Origin: an uncultured Saprospiraceae bacterium
GTDB taxonomy: Bacteria; Bacteroidota; Bacteroidia; Chitinophagales; Saprospiraceae
NCBI GenBank assembly: GCA_937981555.1
Contig: CALJOK010000025.1
Span: forward strand, 62,001-126,000
DNA: 64,000 nt
Direction: 5' to 3'
This document shows positions 17,276 through 25,045 of the stretch, in pieces (positions within the stretch are counted from its first letter, which is position 1; every line of letters begins with the position of its first letter). The translations under genes and the position numbers were made by a program. Under the pieces are notes generated by a model, which was given only the letters and a program-made list of their open reading frames with translations, did no database searches and was not told where the DNA came from.

Positions 17276-18109
17276 CTATTTTTTGGCACTTAAAGAAATA
17301 CTAGTGACTCGTGAAGCAATGTCTTTTGCTTCTTCACTATTCAAGTTGAAATTCATTTCTTGAGCAATCTTTTTTACTTGAGGATCAGTCAACATCAACT
17401 CTAAAGGGAAAGTAGTTTTTGTTTCAATTTTAATTTCTTTAAAACCTGCATCCTTTACGTATTGCAGATAATCTTCCAGTTTTTCAGCTCCCGACACACA
17501 TGCGATATGACCTGCCAAAGAATTTTTCACAAAGTCAGGAAGTTCTTTTTCTAAAACAATATCAGAAATGGAAAGGCGACCACCAGGTTTTAAAACTCGA
17601 TAAGCTTCTCGATAAACGGCATCCTTATTTAGGGAAAGATTAATCACACAGTTGGAAATGACGTGATCAGCAATTTCATTTTCGAGTGGAAGATCTTCGA
17701 TATCACCTTTGATAAATTCTACATTTTCATAACCACTTTTTACTGCATTCTTTTTGGCAAGTGTAAGCATATCGTCACTTAAATCAATGCCAATTATTTT
17801 TCCTTTTCCAGCAACTAGAGGTGCTGCCAAAAATGCATCAAACCCTGCTCCTGAACCCAAGTCAACAACAGTTTGTCCTTGTTCAATTTTTGCTAGAGCA
17901 GAAGGATTTCCACAGCCAACTCCTAAGTTTGCACCTTCTGGAACGGATTGAATTTCTTCTTTAGAATAACCAATTTTTTTACCCACTTCATTGGCCAAAT
18001 CACTTGGGTTGCAGCAAGTAAATAATTTTGAAAAAAGATTTCCATTGGCAGCTTTGGCCAATTTACCATAACTATCTACGACTGATTGTTTTACAGAACT
18101 TGTACTCAT
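17276..18109 (-). CDS. arsM: Arsenite S-adenosylmethionine methyltransferase
   Basis: A 277-residue SAM-dependent methyltransferase. The SAM-binding motif is VVDLGSGAGFDAF (81-93) with the acidic IGIDLSDDM following. The conserved arsenic-binding cysteines are at Cys66 (GCGNPSALA), Cys154 (SNCVINLS) and Cys204 (HIACVSGA), matching the three-cysteine arrangement of ArsM; an extra Cys-Cys pair lies at 32-33. Family members methylate As(III) to mono-, di- and trimethylated forms. It follows a Crp/Fnr regulator gene by 71 bp, and a TTGA-N6-TCAA box lies in the gap edge at 18171-18184. Confidence 0.93.
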   Translation of the reverse strand: MSTSSVKQSVVDSYGKLAKAANGNLFSKLFTCCNPSDLANEVGKKIGYSKEEIQSVPEGANLGVGCGNPSALAKIEQGQTVVDLGSGAGFDAFLAAPLVAGKGKIIGIDLSDDMLTLAKKNAVKSGYENVEFIKGDIEDLPLENEIADHVISNCVINLSLNKDAVYREAYRVLKPGGRLSISDIVLEKELPDFVKNSLAGHIACVSGAEKLEDYLQYVKDAGFKEIKIETKTTFPLELMLTDPQVKKIAQEMNFNLNSEEAKDIASRVTSISLSAKK

Positions 18110-18170
18110 TAGATTAAAAGTTTTAAGATTAATAATGATGTAAAGTTCAGACAGTTTTTTCTTTTTGCAC

Positions 18171-18184
18171 TTGACCTAGATCAA
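18171..18184. promoter_or_regulatory. FNR/Crp-type palindrome upstream of arsM
   Basis: TTGACCTAGATCAA is a TTGA-N6-TCAA palindrome, the half-site arrangement recognised by many Crp/Fnr-family regulators; the palindrome extends one base each side (ACTTGA/TCAAGT). It overlaps the stop codon of the Crp/Fnr gene and lies about 62 bp upstream of the arsM start on the minus strand, suggesting that the adjacent regulator controls arsM. Confidence 0.55.
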
Positions 18185-18753
18185 GTAATGGAAATTTTCT
18201 TTCTAATTCTACTTAAAGTTTCGGGAGTAATTTGAAGGTAGGTCGCGAGATAGTTGAGTGGAACTCGTTGCAATAATTCAGGATCAGATTCCATGATTTG
18301 CAAATAACGTTCTTGAGCTGAAAGGTCATTTAAAAAACGACTGTAACACGCTGCTATGATAAATTCATTTTCAGCTGCCATCCTTCCAACTTGTTGCCAA
18401 AACAAATCTGTCTGATATAATTTTTGAAGATTTTGGTAGGAAAAGGAAATTATTTTACTGTCTTCGATTGCTTGAATCGCCATGTCGCTTGGCTGCTGAA
18501 TCAACATACTTTGATAGGAACAAGTAATCGTATTTTCTTTGCAAAAACAAGTGGTGATTTCCTTTCCATCATTGAGATAGAACAAACGGAAAAGTCCTTT
18601 CTCGATGAAAGAAATTTGGTTGCAAATTTTCCCTTGCTGCAATAAATACTCTCCCGCTTTTACTTCTTTTTCTTCTAAAAAAGGAAGTGCAATTTCAAAA
18701 GAGCTTGGCGTAAAATGTGGAAATTGTTGAAGATATTTTTTAATAGAATTCAA
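18181..18753 (-). CDS. Crp/Fnr-family transcriptional regulator
   Basis: A 190-residue protein with a cyclic-nucleotide-binding-type beta-roll (about 25-115; FLEEKEVKAGEYLLQQGK and ISFIEKGLFRLFYL) and a C-terminal winged helix with NYLATYLQITPETLSRIRKK. The beta-roll lacks a clear cAMP phosphate-binding cassette and there is no N-terminal Fe-S Cys cluster, so the ligand is unknown; several Cys residues (for example CFC in the roll) might respond to thiols or arsenite, which is speculation. It begins 3 bp after the stop of the W-repeat protein gene and precedes arsM. Confidence 0.85.
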   Translation of the reverse strand: MNSIKKYLQQFPHFTPSSFEIALPFLEEKEVKAGEYLLQQGKICNQISFIEKGLFRLFYLNDGKEITTCFCKENTITCSYQSMLIQQPSDMAIQAIEDSKIISFSYQNLQKLYQTDLFWQQVGRMAAENEFIIAACYSRFLNDLSAQERYLQIMESDPELLQRVPLNYLATYLQITPETLSRIRKKISIT

Positions 18754-18756
18754 AAT

Positions 18757-19305
18757 CTAATTTTTAGGAATAGAATGAAAGATGGAAATAAATGAAATCG
18801 CCATTCTAAATGGTAAACTAATTTCTTCGTCCAATTCATCTATGACTGTCCAATTTCGAGGATCATCTTGCCATTCCATATAGGCTTCAAAAACCCCACT
18901 TTTATCATCATCAATTTTCCAATCATTGAGATTATTATTGTAAGCTGCTTTTAAAGTTAGTTTTTTTGATCCATCAGAAATAGTCCATTCATTCACATCA
19001 TTATTCCATTTCATTCGCATCGTAATAATTTCACCATCACCCCTGACTTCCCAAGTGGAAGGATCATTTTTGAATTTTAATTTGATGCTTCCCGTAGATT
19101 CACCAATTCGATAATCCCACTCCGACCAATCCATTTGCTGTGGCCAACGCATGGCAAGACTTCCTTCTTCCTCTTCATCATCTGTAAAAATCGTCCATTC
19201 TCGAAAATCATCACTCCATCTAGTTTCAAAACCAGTAAGGATCTGAGCAGAGGAAAAAGAGTAAGAAAGAGTAAATAAAACTAAAAATAAAAATTGCTGT
19301 TTCAT
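18757..19305 (-). CDS. Exported W-repeat protein upstream of Crp/arsM
   Basis: A 182-residue protein. The start at 19305 is chosen because it gives a classical signal peptide (MKQQFLFLVLFTLSYSFSSAQ); the frame is open 28 codons further upstream. The mature part is made of about six tandem units of 22-28 residues, each with an acidic turn followed by W-x-V/I (DFREWTIF, DPSTWEVR, DVNEWTIS, NLNDWKID, DPRNWTVI). Such repeats suggest a small beta-prism or propeller-like fold. No family was recognised. It is separated from the Crp/Fnr gene by 3 bp, so it is probably part of the same transcript. Confidence 0.65.
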   Translation of the reverse strand: MKQQFLFLVLFTLSYSFSSAQILTGFETRWSDDFREWTIFTDDEEEEGSLAMRWPQQMDWSEWDYRIGESTGSIKLKFKNDPSTWEVRGDGEIITMRMKWNNDVNEWTISDGSKKLTLKAAYNNNLNDWKIDDDKSGVFEAYMEWQDDPRNWTVIDELDEEISLPFRMAISFISIFHSIPKN

Positions 19306-19490
19306 GTTTTTAAAATAAGAAAAACGAAGAAGATATTGTTCCTTTTTAGAAAAAAATAAAAATATATAATTTAATGTAAAATGATTCATTTTTTGTTCTT
19401 AAAAAATCGATAGCATCTTTTACATAAATAAGTTTTTCTTTGCATTATCTTTTAAAAATTGAAAGAATACAATTTACCTAACTATAAGTA

Positions 19491-20855
19491 ATGTCAGATA
19501 TCAAAAATATTGTACCGCAAGGCCCTTCAGGTTATCCTTTAATTGGTAATCTTTTAAACCTCGCAAGTTCTCAGCGATTAGTTTGGTTACAAGCTCTAGT
19601 TGATAAATATGGTGATGTTGCTAAATTTAAATTACTTAAACGAGAGGTTTATTTAATTAATCATCCAGATTTAGTAAGAGAACTTTTAGTCCAAAAAATA
19701 GATAATTATACCAAGAAAACGGTGGCATTTAGTATCGTTAAAAAAGTTTTAGGAGAAAGTACTTTTACTGCTACAGGCGATGTGTGGAAACGAAAAAGAA
19801 AATTAGTGCAACCGTCTTTTCATAAAAAACGGATCTCCAATTTAGGTGAAATCATGACCGATGCGATTGAAGATATGTTGAATGATTGGGAATTGGTTTG
19901 CGATAAAAATGGAACAGTCGAAGTGACTGATGCGATGATGAGATTGACGCTGACCGTAGTTGTCAAAGCATTATTCAGTACTGCCTTATCAAAAGAAGAG
20001 GTTCAAACAGTTGCTGATGTTTTTACTCCGTTGTTGGACGAAACGAATTTTAGAGCTGGTTTTCCTATTCGAATGTTACATAAATTTCGAGCTAAGAAAA
20101 ATGCTGCGTACGAAAAAAATATAGCTGACCTTGATGAAATTATTTTTCGGATTATTCGAGAAAGAAGAACTTCAACAGCTACTCATAATGATTTATTACA
20201 AATGCTCATGGAAGCTCAGGATGAAGAAACGAGCGAATTTTTAAGTGACGAAGAATTAAGGGATGAGGTGATGACTGTTTTTATTGCAGGGCATGAGACT
20301 ACTGCCAATGCTATGTCTTGGTTGTGGGCCATACTTTCACAGCAACCTGATATTCGAAAAAAAGTCGAGCAAGAAGTAGCAGAAATATTAGGCGATAAAA
20401 AACCTACAGCAGCTGATTTTCCAAATTTATCCTACTCACTAAAAGTGTTCAAAGAGACGTTGCGATTGTATCCACCGGTTCCGATTTTACCAAGAAGAGT
20501 GGAGGCAGATGATGTGTTAGGAGGGTATAAAATTAATGGAGGAGGCGAAGTTTTCTTTAGCGCTTACCTCTTACATCGTCATCCTGATTTTTGGAAAGAA
20601 CCGGAAGTATTTGATCCTCATCGTTTTGATAGAGAAACAGAGCGAAAGCAACATCCTTTTGCTTATTTACCTTTTGGTGGTGGTCCAAGAATTTGTTTGG
20701 GAAATAGTTTTGCGATGATGGAAGCAGTTTTTATTGTGGCAATGACGACTCAGCGATTTCGATTAAATCTAGTTTCTGACCAACCAATTGAACCTTTGAT
20801 TTCATTGACTACTCGACCGAAGGGTGGAGTTGAGGTTACGTTAGAAAGGAGGTAA
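19491..20855 (+). CDS. Cytochrome P450
   Basis: A 454-residue soluble P450. The I-helix oxygen-activation motif is AGHETTAN (about 265-272), the ExxR motif is KETLRLYP (about 320-327), and the haem-binding loop is PFGGGPRICLGNSFA with the thiolate ligand at about Cys402. The N-terminal proline-rich phrase PQGPSGYPLIGNLL follows the start with no membrane anchor. The sequence is of the CYP102/CYP4-like bacterial type that hydroxylates fatty acids or similar hydrophobic substrates, but the substrate is not predictable. The ferredoxin reductase at 2369-3109 is not adjacent and cannot be assumed to be its partner. Confidence 0.95.
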   Translation: MSDIKNIVPQGPSGYPLIGNLLNLASSQRLVWLQALVDKYGDVAKFKLLKREVYLINHPDLVRELLVQKIDNYTKKTVAFSIVKKVLGESTFTATGDVWKRKRKLVQPSFHKKRISNLGEIMTDAIEDMLNDWELVCDKNGTVEVTDAMMRLTLTVVVKALFSTALSKEEVQTVADVFTPLLDETNFRAGFPIRMLHKFRAKKNAAYEKNIADLDEIIFRIIRERRTSTATHNDLLQMLMEAQDEETSEFLSDEELRDEVMTVFIAGHETTANAMSWLWAILSQQPDIRKKVEQEVAEILGDKKPTAADFPNLSYSLKVFKETLRLYPPVPILPRRVEADDVLGGYKINGGGEVFFSAYLLHRHPDFWKEPEVFDPHRFDRETERKQHPFAYLPFGGGPRICLGNSFAMMEAVFIVAMTTQRFRLNLVSDQPIEPLISLTTRPKGGVEVTLERR

Positions 20856-21388
20856 ATATTCATGTAATTCAATTTTCAAATTACAATGTTGTCTTTTCTG
20901 TCTTAGCGGAATATCTATTTCGTCAGATCAGAATCATAAGAAACCGTCCCAGCCAAGACATAACAATTTTTGCCTGTCCTTGTTAACTGATACCAAGATC
21001 AAGTTAGATATTTTGGGGAATTCTAAGTTGGAATTTGTCGTGAGTAGAAATCGGATTAGTAAATTAAAGGTTTGGGTAAATACTTAAATACTCTCTCAAT
21101 TTTACCGACTAACATTGGTCGCTGCAATTCATCCTTAAAAAATGACATTTCAACGAAAAACAATTCTATTCCTCCTTTTTTCCACTCATCTTGTAATCGA
21201 AAATGATAGCTACTTACTAATGGGGAAACCCTTTTGTGACAAAGGAGCAAAGGCATAAAGATACTACGTAAGATTTTTTTCAAAAAGAAACTATGCTACT
21301 TTATGCTTATACTTAAAGAATGATAAGTAGTAACAAAATATTTAATGATTGGGGCAGAGGGAAACTGATAAATAAAAAGAAATTTCCC

Positions 21389-21420
21389 CGAAATGTGTTC
21401 AATTTTCTGCGAAATGTGTT
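21389..21420 (+). promoter_or_regulatory. Tandem 11-bp direct repeats, 21-bp period
   Basis: CGAAATGTGTT occurs at 21389-21399 and 21410-21420. Two direct repeats two helical turns apart is the layout used by LytTR-type and some AraC-type regulators. It lies about 170 bp upstream of the 21588 gene. Confidence 0.4.
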
Positions 21421-21503
21421 AGTCTTTATAATTCAAAAAACTGAGATTTGTATTAGTGATTAATGATCAAAATGCCCAACCGAATGTGAGTAAGTTTCGT
21501 TTT

Positions 21504-21520
21504 TCATCATAATATGATGA
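21504..21520. promoter_or_regulatory. 17-bp perfect palindrome, operator-like
   Basis: TCATCATA and TATGATGA flank a single central base, forming a perfect inverted repeat about 70 bp upstream of the next start codon. The size suits a dimeric repressor; the protein is unknown. Confidence 0.4.
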
Positions 21521-21587
21521 TGAACAAAATTGAATACTTCAAGAAGGAAGATTTAACAAAGTCAGCATACTATTTAATACCCTTGCT

Positions 21588-22172
21588 ATGAAAACAATAT
21601 ACCTATTACTCCTCTTATTTTTAATTACATCGGAAGTCGAAGCGCAACCTCGACGTTCTATTTTTTTAAATACAGGTTATTCCTTTAATAATTCTCTTCA
21701 AGTTAATAATGAAAAAGTGGAAAATTCCAGAGGGTATGTCATTACTTTTGGTGGTGCCTTGAAAGTTTTTTCAATTAAGAAAAATTATCTATCGCTTGGA
21801 ATTGCAGGCAAAACCATTTTTTCTTCAGGTAGTAGAAATGGTCAAAATTTCAATGCTTCTACGATACGATTTGTATTTCCTTTAAGGATGACTTTCCCTC
21901 TAACTGAAGGATGGGTAGTTTCAATAGGGTTTAATTTCCAAAATAACTTAGATTTTCTTGATCCTGACTTTAGGTTGGGCTATAGATATTTATGGAGAGT
22001 TGACTATTCAGCAGGGATGAAATATTTATTAACTAATCAATGGTCTCTGACTGCAAGTGCAGATTTTAATTTACGAGATATGCCAGATGTATTTTTCTTA
22101 AATGATCCAAAATATGCCATCTTAATTGGTATCGAAAAACGATTTTATAACCGAAGGAAAACAAAAAAATAA
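21588..22172 (+). CDS. Exported outer-membrane barrel-like protein, partner of CotH gene
   Basis: A 194-residue protein with a signal peptide (1-20, cleavage near EVEAQP). The mature part is strand-rich (RSIFLNTGYSFNNSLQV, SLTASADFNLRD), typical of small outer-membrane barrels. It ends in a basic tail, FYNRRKTKK. The stop codon is 3 bp before the start of the CotH-family lipoprotein gene, which indicates translational coupling and possibly a joint function at the outer membrane. No catalytic motif is seen. Confidence 0.65.
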   Translation: MKTIYLLLLLFLITSEVEAQPRRSIFLNTGYSFNNSLQVNNEKVENSRGYVITFGGALKVFSIKKNYLSLGIAGKTIFSSGSRNGQNFNASTIRFVFPLRMTFPLTEGWVVSIGFNFQNNLDFLDPDFRLGYRYLWRVDYSAGMKYLLTNQWSLTASADFNLRDMPDVFFLNDPKYAILIGIEKRFYNRRKTKK

Positions 22173-22175
22173 ACT

Positions 22176-23366
22176 ATGAAGAATTTACTATTTTTTTTAA
22201 TGATGATATCATTTTTAAGTTGTTCCAAGTTCAACGAGGATTTTGAATTAATAGATATTTCGGAAATAAAAACGGAATTACCTGTGATCAATATCGAGGT
22301 AGATTGCGATGAGTTTAACAAAATGAACGAAGAGTTTGAAGAAGAAATTGAGATCGAAGGACGATTTAATATGTTTCGAAACGGTGTTTTAGTAGTAGAA
22401 AATGAGGAAGTGGAATTGGAAGTGAAAGGTGGTTTTTCAACTAGATTTTCATTGAAAACTTTAGGAGTTAAGTTTGAAGATAAATATGATAATAGCGATC
22501 GTTCGCTAATTAATCCTAGTAAAATTCTTCCTCACCATAATCTAGATGAAATCAAAGCTATTCGATTGAGAAACTCTGGGAATGATTTTGTTAAAACCAT
22601 GATGAAGGATTTGAGTCTTACTCAATTGGCGATCAATGCTGATTTAAATTTGGACCTTACTTACGGAGAACCGGTTCTTGTTTATGTTAACAATGAATTT
22701 CATGGGTTATTGAATTTAAGAACAGAAGCTAATTCGCATGGGATGGCTGGACTTAACGGTGTTAAAAAGAGTGCGGTTACTCTAGCCAAAATCACTACTC
22801 ATGAACTCATCAAGAAGGACGGTGATTTTGATCGGATTGATGCGTTCGTTCAAGCGATAGAAGAAGGGAATCTTAACTACTTAAAAGATGAACTTGACAT
22901 AGAAAATTTTATTGACTACATGATATATCAATCCTACATTGCAAATGTAGATTGGCCACATAATAATGCTCGTTTTTACGCGATTGATCAAGGAAAATTT
23001 AGGTTTGTATTATTTGATTTAGATGGAGCATTGAGACTTAGAGTAAATAAGGAACCACTCAATATTATTGAAGATAAACGATTTCCAAATATCCTTACCG
23101 ATTTGTTTTTTATATTTTATAAAGAGGAGAGCTTTCAACAGGACTTTTGGAATAGGTATAATTCGTTGTTGGCAAGTGGAATTATTTCGTATGATAATTT
23201 TAAACCAATTGTAGATGCGAATATTGCTCGAATAAATTTAGAAATTCAACTTCAAATCGGTAAACATCAGGCTCCTCGAACTATGATCGAATGGAATATT
23301 GAGTTAGATAAATTACTCACTTTATTTCAAGAACGAGAGAAGGTGGTTTATGAGTTAGTGGAGTAG
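22176..23366 (+). CDS. CotH-kinase-family lipoprotein
   Basis: A 396-residue protein with a lipobox (MISFLSCSKF). The body matches the CotH family: an N-terminal strand domain (LPVINIEVDCDEFNKMN), the RLRNSGNDF segment, GEPVLVYVNNEFHGLLNLR, and the kinase-like core IANVDWPHNNARFYA with FVLFDLDGAL (DxD at about Asp281/Asp283). CotH proteins are atypical kinases that phosphorylate spore-coat proteins in Bacillus; in Bacteroidota, surface CotH lipoproteins are common and their substrates are unknown. It is coupled to the upstream barrel gene. Confidence 0.85.
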   Translation: MKNLLFFLMMISFLSCSKFNEDFELIDISEIKTELPVINIEVDCDEFNKMNEEFEEEIEIEGRFNMFRNGVLVVENEEVELEVKGGFSTRFSLKTLGVKFEDKYDNSDRSLINPSKILPHHNLDEIKAIRLRNSGNDFVKTMMKDLSLTQLAINADLNLDLTYGEPVLVYVNNEFHGLLNLRTEANSHGMAGLNGVKKSAVTLAKITTHELIKKDGDFDRIDAFVQAIEEGNLNYLKDELDIENFIDYMIYQSYIANVDWPHNNARFYAIDQGKFRFVLFDLDGALRLRVNKEPLNIIEDKRFPNILTDLFFIFYKEESFQQDFWNRYNSLLASGIISYDNFKPIVDANIARINLEIQLQIGKHQAPRTMIEWNIELDKLLTLFQEREKVVYELVE

Positions 23367-23440
23367 AGGTGAATTTAATTTTTATTGAAAAGAACCATCG
23401 TTACTTAATCGTCTTGTGAATTGTAAAACCAGTTCGTGCA

Positions 23441-23473
23441 AAAAAAAACATCCTCTTAAAAAAAGAGGATGTT
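23441..23473 (-). terminator. Terminator of the DUF3127 gene
   Basis: ACATCCTCTT (23449-23458) pairs with 23464-23473; on the minus strand the hairpin is followed by a nine-base T-run (23441-23449). It lies about 130 bp beyond the stop of the minus-strand gene. Confidence 0.7.
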
Positions 23474-23481
23474 AAGTTGGG

Positions 23482-23549
23482 GGCTGAGTAAATCTTGAGG
23501 CATTAGTGTATCGGCATTAGTTATCAAAACAACTCAGCCCTTTTCTTTT
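23482..23549 (+). terminator. Long-loop hairpin with T-tract after the CotH gene
   Basis: GGGCTGAGT (23482-23490) pairs perfectly with ACTCAGCCC (23532-23540) across a 41-nt loop, and TTTTCTTTT follows on the plus strand. It could end the barrel/CotH transcript; the large loop is unusual for an intrinsic terminator. Confidence 0.45.
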
Positions 23550-23602
23550 AGGGTAATTATTTATAAAATGATACGCTAAAGAACACTCAAGAATTATTTT
23601 TT

Positions 23603-23992
23603 CTAAAAAGGTAAATCGTCGTTACTTTGTGCTGCAGGAGGAGCATCAGTTGGTGATGGCATACTTGCAGGAGCACTAACAGGAGCTGCTTGTTGAACCG
23701 GAGCTGCACTTTGTGCATCAACTTTCCAAGCATCCAATGTACTGAAATATTTAACCTCACCTTGTGGACTTGTCCATTCTCTTCCTCTCAAATTGAAAGT
23801 TACTTTTACATCATCACCTTCATTAAATCCATCCAATTTTTCGCAATTGTTTTGCACCATTTGGAATTTTACTAATTGAGTGTATGCACCATCAACCATC
23901 TCAACCACAAACTCTCTTTTTTTGAAAGTATCCGTTACTTGTTGAGTATCCATTTTTTTATACAATTTGCCTTCTGCTTCGAATGCTGCCAT
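23603..23992 (-). CDS. DUF3127 family SSB-like OB-fold protein
   Basis: A 129-residue protein. Residues about 5-92 match the DUF3127 domain, an OB-fold-like unit (GKLYKKMDTQQVTDTFKKRE, FNEGDDVKVTFNLRGREW). A flexible Ala/Pro/Gln-rich linker (about 95-122) leads to the acidic tip NDDLPF at the extreme C-terminus. This layout, OB domain, disordered linker and acidic tip ending in PF, mirrors single-stranded DNA-binding protein, whose tip docks repair and replication partners. The role is thus inferred to be in nucleic-acid binding; substrate is not shown. Confidence 0.8.
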   Translation of the reverse strand: MAAFEAEGKLYKKMDTQQVTDTFKKREFVVEMVDGAYTQLVKFQMVQNNCEKLDGFNEGDDVKVTFNLRGREWTSPQGEVKYFSTLDAWKVDAQSAAPVQQAAPVSAPASMPSPTDAPPAAQSNDDLPF

Positions 23993-24039
23993 AATATTTA
24001 TTATTTTTTAGATGAAAATTATTATTTTTTAAAGCGGCA

Positions 24040-24047
24040 CAAAGATA
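24040..24047 (-). promoter_or_regulatory. Promoter -7 element of the DUF3127 gene
   Basis: Minus-strand TATCTTTG matches TAnnTTTG, 48 bp upstream of the start codon. No clear -33 TTTG is seen. Confidence 0.45.
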
Positions 24048-24193
24048 CTAAAAGTTGATTGATTTGAGAAAAAAATGGAAGAGGGGAAGTATTTTTTTTA
24101 AAAAAAAGATCCCGAATAAAGTAGGAGTATTTATTCAGGATCTTTGTGGGTGAGAAGAAGTTGTTTGTTTAAATTCACACTCTTGTCTAAGGC

Positions 24194-24574
24194 TTAAACA
24201 GGAGGTGCACTAGGTGCTGTGAGTTTGTAAATGTCGGTAGGATTACTGCATAAAATTGCACGCCTACCTCTAACGGCTATGGGAGCTTTAATCAGATCCG
24301 GGTTGTTGGCAATTACCGTCAACCAGTCTTCCTCATCAAATTCTCGACCCCGAATATTTTCTTGATAATATGGATGAGCCTTATTTAAAAGATCTTTGGG
24401 ATGTACATCCAATGATCGTAAAATCATTTGCCAACTGGTACCAGTTGAAGGAGATTTTGCATGCGAAAATGTTCTAATGTGCGAAGACATTCCTTGAGCA
24501 TGTGCTACCATTCTTCTATCCGAAACAGACTCTGGATTGTAGTAGATTAAAATTTCACGATTATTTGTTCTCAT
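24194..24574 (-). CDS. ArsC/Spx-fold protein lacking the catalytic cysteine
   Basis: A 126-residue thioredoxin-fold protein of the ArsC/Spx family. The C-terminal half (EEDWLTVIANNPDLIKAPIAVRG) carries the typical NPxLIKxPI motif. However, the N-terminal active-site loop, where ArsC has a Cys followed by xxxCR-type residues, reads YYNPESVSDRR here with no Cys. It therefore cannot work as a classical arsenate reductase. Despite the fold it is not in the arsM cluster. A regulatory or structural role is inferred; relatives in Bacteroidota are usually labelled arsenate-reductase-like. Confidence 0.75.
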   Translation of the reverse strand: MRTNNREILIYYNPESVSDRRMVAHAQGMSSHIRTFSHAKSPSTGTSWQMILRSLDVHPKDLLNKAHPYYQENIRGREFDEEDWLTVIANNPDLIKAPIAVRGRRAILCSNPTDIYKLTAPSAPPV

Positions 24575-24673
24575 CTAAATAAATTTTAAAGGTTATGATA
24601 TAACTTTACGAAAATAGCGAAAATTAAATTTAAAAACAAATTAAATTTTACCAATAAACGATTTAGTAAAATT

Positions 24674-24710
24674 AAATAACCTGCTGCGCTTTAAGCGCAA
24701 CAGGTTATTT
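24674..24710 (-). terminator. Hairpin after the DUF1272 gene
   Basis: An 18-nt arm at 24674-24691 is complementary to 24693-24710 except for one C-A mismatch, built around AACCTGCTGCGC and GCGCAACAGGTT. It lies just beyond the minus-strand DUF1272 stop. Its core resembles the proS terminator. Confidence 0.6.
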
Positions 24711-24732
24711 TAAAAAACAAAGGAAGAGAGTT

Positions 24733-25023
24733 TTATCTTTTGGAAGGAGGTATCGATTTGTATTTTTTGATTAAGTTTTGATGTTCTGATAAGTCTTTAG
24801 GTTTAAAAATCTTGGTTGTGGAAGGCGGATATTTTTCTAAATATTTTTTTGGACGAGTTGGTCTTTGAACAAAGCCGCCGCCACAATTTGGGCAGACATT
24901 TTCAAAAACATCTTCCGCACAAGTTTTGCAATAGGTACATTCAAATGTGCAAATCATTGCTTCAGTAGATTCGTTGGGTAAATCTTTTTCGCAATGCTCG
25001 CAACAGGGTCTTATTTCTAGCAT
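24733..25023 (-). CDS. DUF1272 zinc-binding protein
   Basis: A 96-residue protein whose first 50 residues contain nine cysteines (7, 8, 11, 25, 29, 32, 35, 44, 47) in CxxC pairs, as in the DUF1272 family; YCKTCAEDVFENVCPNCGGGF is the diagnostic stretch in two parts (about 31-50). It is expected to bind zinc. The C-terminal half is Lys/Pro-rich and extended. The gene is 22 bp downstream of the PLP decarboxylase and may be co-transcribed with it. Biological role unknown. Confidence 0.8.
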   Translation of the reverse strand: MLEIRPCCEHCEKDLPNESTEAMICTFECTYCKTCAEDVFENVCPNCGGGFVQRPTRPKKYLEKYPPSTTKIFKPKDLSEHQNLIKKYKSIPPSKR

Positions 25024-25045
25024 TTTTTTTTTTTTTTAGAAAAAA

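Larger units (their letters stand above)
20856..21587. other. Gene-free interval upstream of the barrel/CotH pair
   Basis: No convincing gene is seen in this 730-bp stretch. The right half has regulatory-looking features: 11-bp direct repeats at 21389-21399 and 21410-21420, a 17-bp palindrome at 21504-21520, and a short GGGAAA/TTTCCC inverted repeat around 21359-21388. The left half shows no recognisable structure. Confidence 0.55.

Noticed and set aside
21056-21283. 75-codon minus-strand open frame in the gap after the P450 gene
   Set aside because: No homology cue, no promoter, no plausible signal or domain; kept as non-coding.
24194-24574. Functional arsenate reductase linked to arsM
   Set aside because: The active-site Cys is missing and the gene is 6 kb from arsM in another transcript.
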